From assembly GCA_905205085.1 (NCBI GenBank), contig CAJLCG010000099.1, positions 1 to 8,228 on the forward strand: a DNA stretch of 8,228 nt. Direction: 5' to 3'. Below the pieces are notes generated by a model. It saw nothing but the letters and a program-made list of their open reading frames with translations, searched no databases and was not told the origin of the DNA. Every line of letters begins with the position of its first letter. The stretch's first letter is position 1. Of the stretch, positions 6,138 to 8,228 are shown in pieces. A program made the translations under genes and the position numbers. The DNA comes from an uncultured Oscillospiraceae bacterium (GTDB lineage: Bacteria; Bacillota; Clostridia; Oscillospirales; Oscillospiraceae).

Positions 6138-7370
6138 TCACATCAGCACCAAATTACCCTTGATTGTTGCTGCTTTTTCCTCCATATTTTCCTGTGTGAT
6201 GTGGGTGTAGATGTCCATGGTCGTGGAAAAATCAGCGTGGCCCATTACCTGTTGGATAAACTTGATATCGTTCGTGCTTTCGCAGAGTCTTGTACAGAAA
6301 GTGTGCCGCAGATTATGGACGGTAAAGTGTGGGAGAAGTTCCGGTTCACGATCTTCCAATTCCGCTTGGTCCAGTTCTTCCATGTTGTATGCTGTGGAGA
6401 TGCGTTCAATGGCCCGATTGATATTATGAGCGGAGAGGAAACTTCCGTAGCGATTTCGGAAGATGAAACCGTGATAACCGTTCAATACCAACTTATCGTT
6501 CGGATATAACGCATCCATTACCTCGATTTGCTGGCGAAGCTGTTCAATGACTTCTGGATAGAGGATCGGGATAATGCGTGTACCGCTTTCCGTTTTGGGT
6601 GTTGTGATATGAAAGTCAGCCTTTTTATCAATGACCCGATAGATCAACGCATGGTTGACGGAAATCCGGCCCTTGTTCAAGTCTACATCATCTTTTGTTA
6701 AACCAGTACATTCTCCTACACGAAGGCCGGTTCCAAGGAGTGTTACCATGACAGGCAGCCAGTGGCTATACATAGGAGATTTTGCGATATACTGGAGGAA
6801 ATTTTTTTGCTGTGCTTTGGTAAGAGCAATACGCTTTTTCGGTTTCGGCGCGCTTCCATCTGTTTTTAACTTGGTATAAATGCCTTTGCTGGGGTTCTTC
6901 CTGATATAATCATCCGCTACAGCCAGTTCGAAAGCAGGATGTACGATGGTGTTGATACTCTCCAGCGAGTTAATGGCGAAACCGTGTTTGAGCAGTTTGG
7001 TATAGAATCCAAGAACATCGCTTCGACGGACATTTGGAAGCGGCTCATTGGCGAAAGGTTCATCCTTTACATAGCGATCCCAAAGATACTCATAATTAGC
7101 CCGCGTAGATGGCTTCAACCTGATGTTGTTATCCATGTAGACCTTGAACATATCATTCAGGGTGAGTTTCATTGCTTCCTGTGTACGGATACCATCATCA
7201 GCATCTTTCGCAATTTGCTTTTCTTTTGCGCGAAGGGAAGCCAAATCGGTATCATAAATGTACTTTTTCTTAGTTCCCAGCTTATAGACGAACATATAGC
7301 TGCCATCTGAGCGTTGCGTTTCCCCTGTCCGCAGATTGCGGCCTTTGTTGTCTTTTCTAACTTTTGGCAT
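6138..7370 (-). CDS. int: Tyrosine recombinase/integrase, Tn916 family
   Basis: Site-specific recombinase that integrates and excises the mobile element. The 410-residue protein has three parts: an N-terminal Tn916-type arm-binding domain about 1-65 (MPKVRKDNKGRNLRTGETQR opening), a core-binding SAM-like domain about 68-165, and the catalytic domain about 180-400. The catalytic set is complete: R217 in GTGLRVGE, K259 in TPKTESG, H352 and R355 in HNLRH, H378 in MGHAD, and nucleophile Y388 in DIYTH. It should therefore be active. GGGAGG lies about 9 bases before the ATG. Codons are visibly more A/T-rich than in lysS, consistent with transfer. The gene runs toward lysS and ends only 169 bases from the lysS stop, so it lies at one edge of the element, as int does in Tn916, with the rest extending right of the window. 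Confidence 0.96.
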   Translation of the reverse strand: MPKVRKDNKGRNLRTGETQRSDGSYMFVYKLGTKKKYIYDTDLASLRAKEKQIAKDADDGIRTQEAMKLTLNDMFKVYMDNNIRLKPSTRANYEYLWDRYVKDEPFANEPLPNVRRSDVLGFYTKLLKHGFAINSLESINTIVHPAFELAVADDYIRKNPSKGIYTKLKTDGSAPKPKKRIALTKAQQKNFLQYIAKSPMYSHWLPVMVTLLGTGLRVGECTGLTKDDVDLNKGRISVNHALIYRVIDKKADFHITTPKTESGTRIIPILYPEVIEQLRQQIEVMDALYPNDKLVLNGYHGFIFRNRYGSFLSAHNINRAIERISTAYNMEELDQAELEDREPELLPHFTVHNLRHTFCTRLCESTNDIKFIQQVMGHADFSTTMDIYTHITQENMEEKAATIKGNLVLM

Positions 7371-7434
7371 AGGCTGATACCTCCCGATGTTTTGTGAGTT
7401 GTTGTGCCCGGAATGGGCAAGGTTCTGTTAGCAT
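7357..7434 (-). other. 25-codon reading frame bridging xis and int
   Basis: An ATG inside the last codons of the xis-like gene (ATGCTAA, with the xis stop embedded) opens a frame of 25 codons that closes with TAG inside the first codons of int. Ribosomes finishing xis could re-enter here and pass over the int ribosome-binding site. There is no good ribosome-binding site of its own. It may be a coupling device or chance. Confidence 0.25.
7405..7419 (-). repeat. Small hairpin between xis and int
   Basis: TGCCC and GGGCA pair over a 5-base loop in the 57-base gap between the two genes. It is too weak and lacks a T tract to be called a terminator. It might set the ratio of integrase to excisionase by partial attenuation or RNA processing, which is speculative. 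Confidence 0.3.
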
Positions 7435-7628
7435 GAGATCTCGTACAAGTATTCCTTTACGCGCTGAACGCTCCAAAGGACACGAGAATTCATGGTAATA
7501 CGGGCGTGGGCCAAGTCGCCGATCTGGACGGCCGTGTGCCGCCCGCAGTCGAGCAGTTTGCAAAGCGATTCCGTATCGACCGCCAAGCACTGATCCGGTG
7601 AAAGGTCATTGGGTTTTCTTTTTTCCAT
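7428..7628 (-). CDS. xis: Small helix-turn-helix excisionase-like protein
   Basis: A 66-residue basic protein directly upstream of int on the same strand, in the position and size class of the Tn916 Xis (67 residues). Residues 20-62 look like a winged MerR/excisionase helix-turn-helix: SLCKLLDCGRHTAVQIGDLA forms the two helices, ITMNSRVLWS the wing, and VQRVKEYLYEIS a closing helix. Xis proteins bend DNA at the element ends and push recombination toward excision. The start is well fixed: AAAGGAGGG ends about 5 bases before ATG 7628. Function is inferred from fold-like pattern and position; a transcription regulator is the main alternative. Confidence 0.8.
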   Translation of the reverse strand: MEKRKPNDLSPDQCLAVDTESLCKLLDCGRHTAVQIGDLAHARITMNSRVLWSVQRVKEYLYEISC

Positions 7629-7660
7629 AATTGCCCTCCTTTATTTGCAATTACATATAG

Positions 7661-7679
7661 CCTCTACTGTTTGTAGGGG
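7661..7679. repeat. Inverted repeat just upstream of xis
   Basis: CCTCTAC and GTAGGGG pair (one G-T) over a 5-base loop. It lies about 35-50 bases before the xis start on the minus strand, either in the 5' leader or in the promoter region, so it could be an operator or a leader hairpin. TATATG/TAATTG-like A/T-rich sequence next to it (7650-7660) could hold a -10 box, but no well-spaced -35 is evident. Confidence 0.35.
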
Positions 7680-8204
7680 ACGGTTTTCAACAAAAACAAT
7701 GAAGTCATTCAAATTCATCGGGAAGTGTAGGGTCTCTTCCAAAGGCCATTTCCTGCGCCGGGGCTTTCCGCCGCGTATTGCCAGGGCCCGCTGTGCGGTA
7801 TTTCAATCGTGGGCGGGCTCCATGTGGTCGTCGCACACTGTCCGCGATCCCTGTATAACTCCAATGGAAAAGGTTATGGGGCTTGTCAAGGTACAAAAAG
7901 AGCGTGCAGACCGGCTACAGAGTCCCATGCCATGTCTGTACGCCCTATATATAGGAGATGGCGGCCAAATTTCTGCAAATCCTGTGCCTTTTGATAAAAA
8001 TTTTTTGAGTATCGTTGTTCCACGCCGCAGATGAACAGGTCAGACTGCCCGTAAAGCTACTATTGCATCAGGACAACCCACGTCAGCTTATGGAAAAAGT
8101 GTCTGCTGGTAACGGAACTTTTCACGGAAAGGACGTAGTCTGGGAACGGCCATGATTGCTTTCAGAGCCGCAACCTGTGGGCGCCCCCTCTAAAAAAGGG
8201 CGCA
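7680..8204. other. About 500 bases without a convincing gene
   Basis: Between the xis leader and the hairpin at the window edge no reading frame has both a start with a ribosome-binding site and protein-like length. Visible items are the palindrome CCTATATATAGG (7944-7955), a GC-rich hairpin at 8181-8203, and several open minus-strand stretches in different frames that look protein-like but are broken by stops (8057-7886, then 7896-7705, and a short one near 8187-8094). The region may be a regulatory and transfer-origin segment, a decayed gene, or both. Confidence 0.4.
8181..8203. repeat. GC-rich hairpin next to the putative oriT
   Basis: GCGCCC (8181-8186) pairs with GGGCGC (8198-8203). On the minus strand the stem can extend by G-T pairs to about 10 pairs. 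Neither side carries a proper T tract, so this is not a good terminator. It is one base away from the final hairpin of the window. Confidence 0.45.
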
Positions 8205-8228
8205 ACACACCACCTGAAGGTAGTGTGT
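8205..8228 (+). other. oriT: Putative MOB_V-type origin of transfer (oriT), cut by the window edge
   Basis: ACACAC (8205-8210) pairs with GTGTGT (8223-8228). Within it, after one C-A mismatch, ACC/GGT closes the tetraloop TGAA. The last eight bases, TAGTGTGT (8221-8228), match the first eight bases of the MobM nick region of pMV158 (TAGTGTG/TTA, cut after the final G). The layout also agrees: an ACAC-rich left arm, a small inner stem, and the nick heptamer at the 3' side. In pMV158 the relaxase gene starts shortly downstream on the same strand, so a MobV/Pre gene would be expected right of the window. The hairpin is directly seen and the oriT assignment is inference. Confidence 0.55.

Noticed and set aside
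7705..7896. 63-codon minus-strand frame as a gene
   Set aside because: TTG start with no ribosome-binding site and no recognisable features; kept only as part of the possible decayed region.
7609..8034. 141-codon open frame on the + strand
   Set aside because: It begins with TTG inside the antisense of xis, has no proper ribosome-binding site, and runs over the xis leader. The composition does not suggest a protein.

Overview
The window joins a conserved Gram-positive chromosomal block (about 1-5990) to one end of an integrative mobile element (from somewhere in 5970-6137 to the right edge). Strong G/C third-position bias, the ftsE-ftsX-M23 peptidase order, a greA-lysS pair and a Tn916-type integrase suggest a GC-rich gut clostridium of the Oscillospiraceae type (Flavonifractor-like). 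That placement is an inference from protein style, not from a search.

Block 1 (136-3080) is a cell-wall and division operon on the + strand. FtsE (ATPase) and FtsX (membrane partner) overlap by 17 bases. They are followed by a 32-residue single-span membrane protein that needs its own GTG start, then by a secreted coiled-coil/M23 peptidase. The logic is that of FtsEX controlling an extracellular peptidoglycan hydrolase, as with EnvC, PcsB and CwlO. Here the hydrolase keeps all its metal ligands, so it should cut the wall itself. A strong GC-rich hairpin (3094-3127) closes the block and also contains the ribosome-binding site of the next gene.

Block 2 (3134-5969) holds an unrecognised Arg-rich soluble protein, then greA and lysS. 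A textbook sigma-A promoter (TTGACA, 17 bp, TATAAT) has its -35 box on the stop codon of the unknown gene. It drives greA, and presumably lysS, through a leader with two hairpins.

Block 3 (5970-8228) begins right after the lysS stop with a perfect 20-bp palindrome, two pairs of short tandem repeats and a 14-bp-stem terminator. A less GC-rich int-xis pair on the minus strand follows: a Tn916-family tyrosine recombinase with complete catalytic residues and a 66-residue excisionase-like protein. The last 600 bases carry no convincing gene. The final 24 bases form a hairpin ending in TAGTGTGT, the same bases as the MOB_V (pMV158-type) relaxase nick site. This suggests the element is mobilizable and that a MobV/Pre relaxase gene lies just beyond the window.
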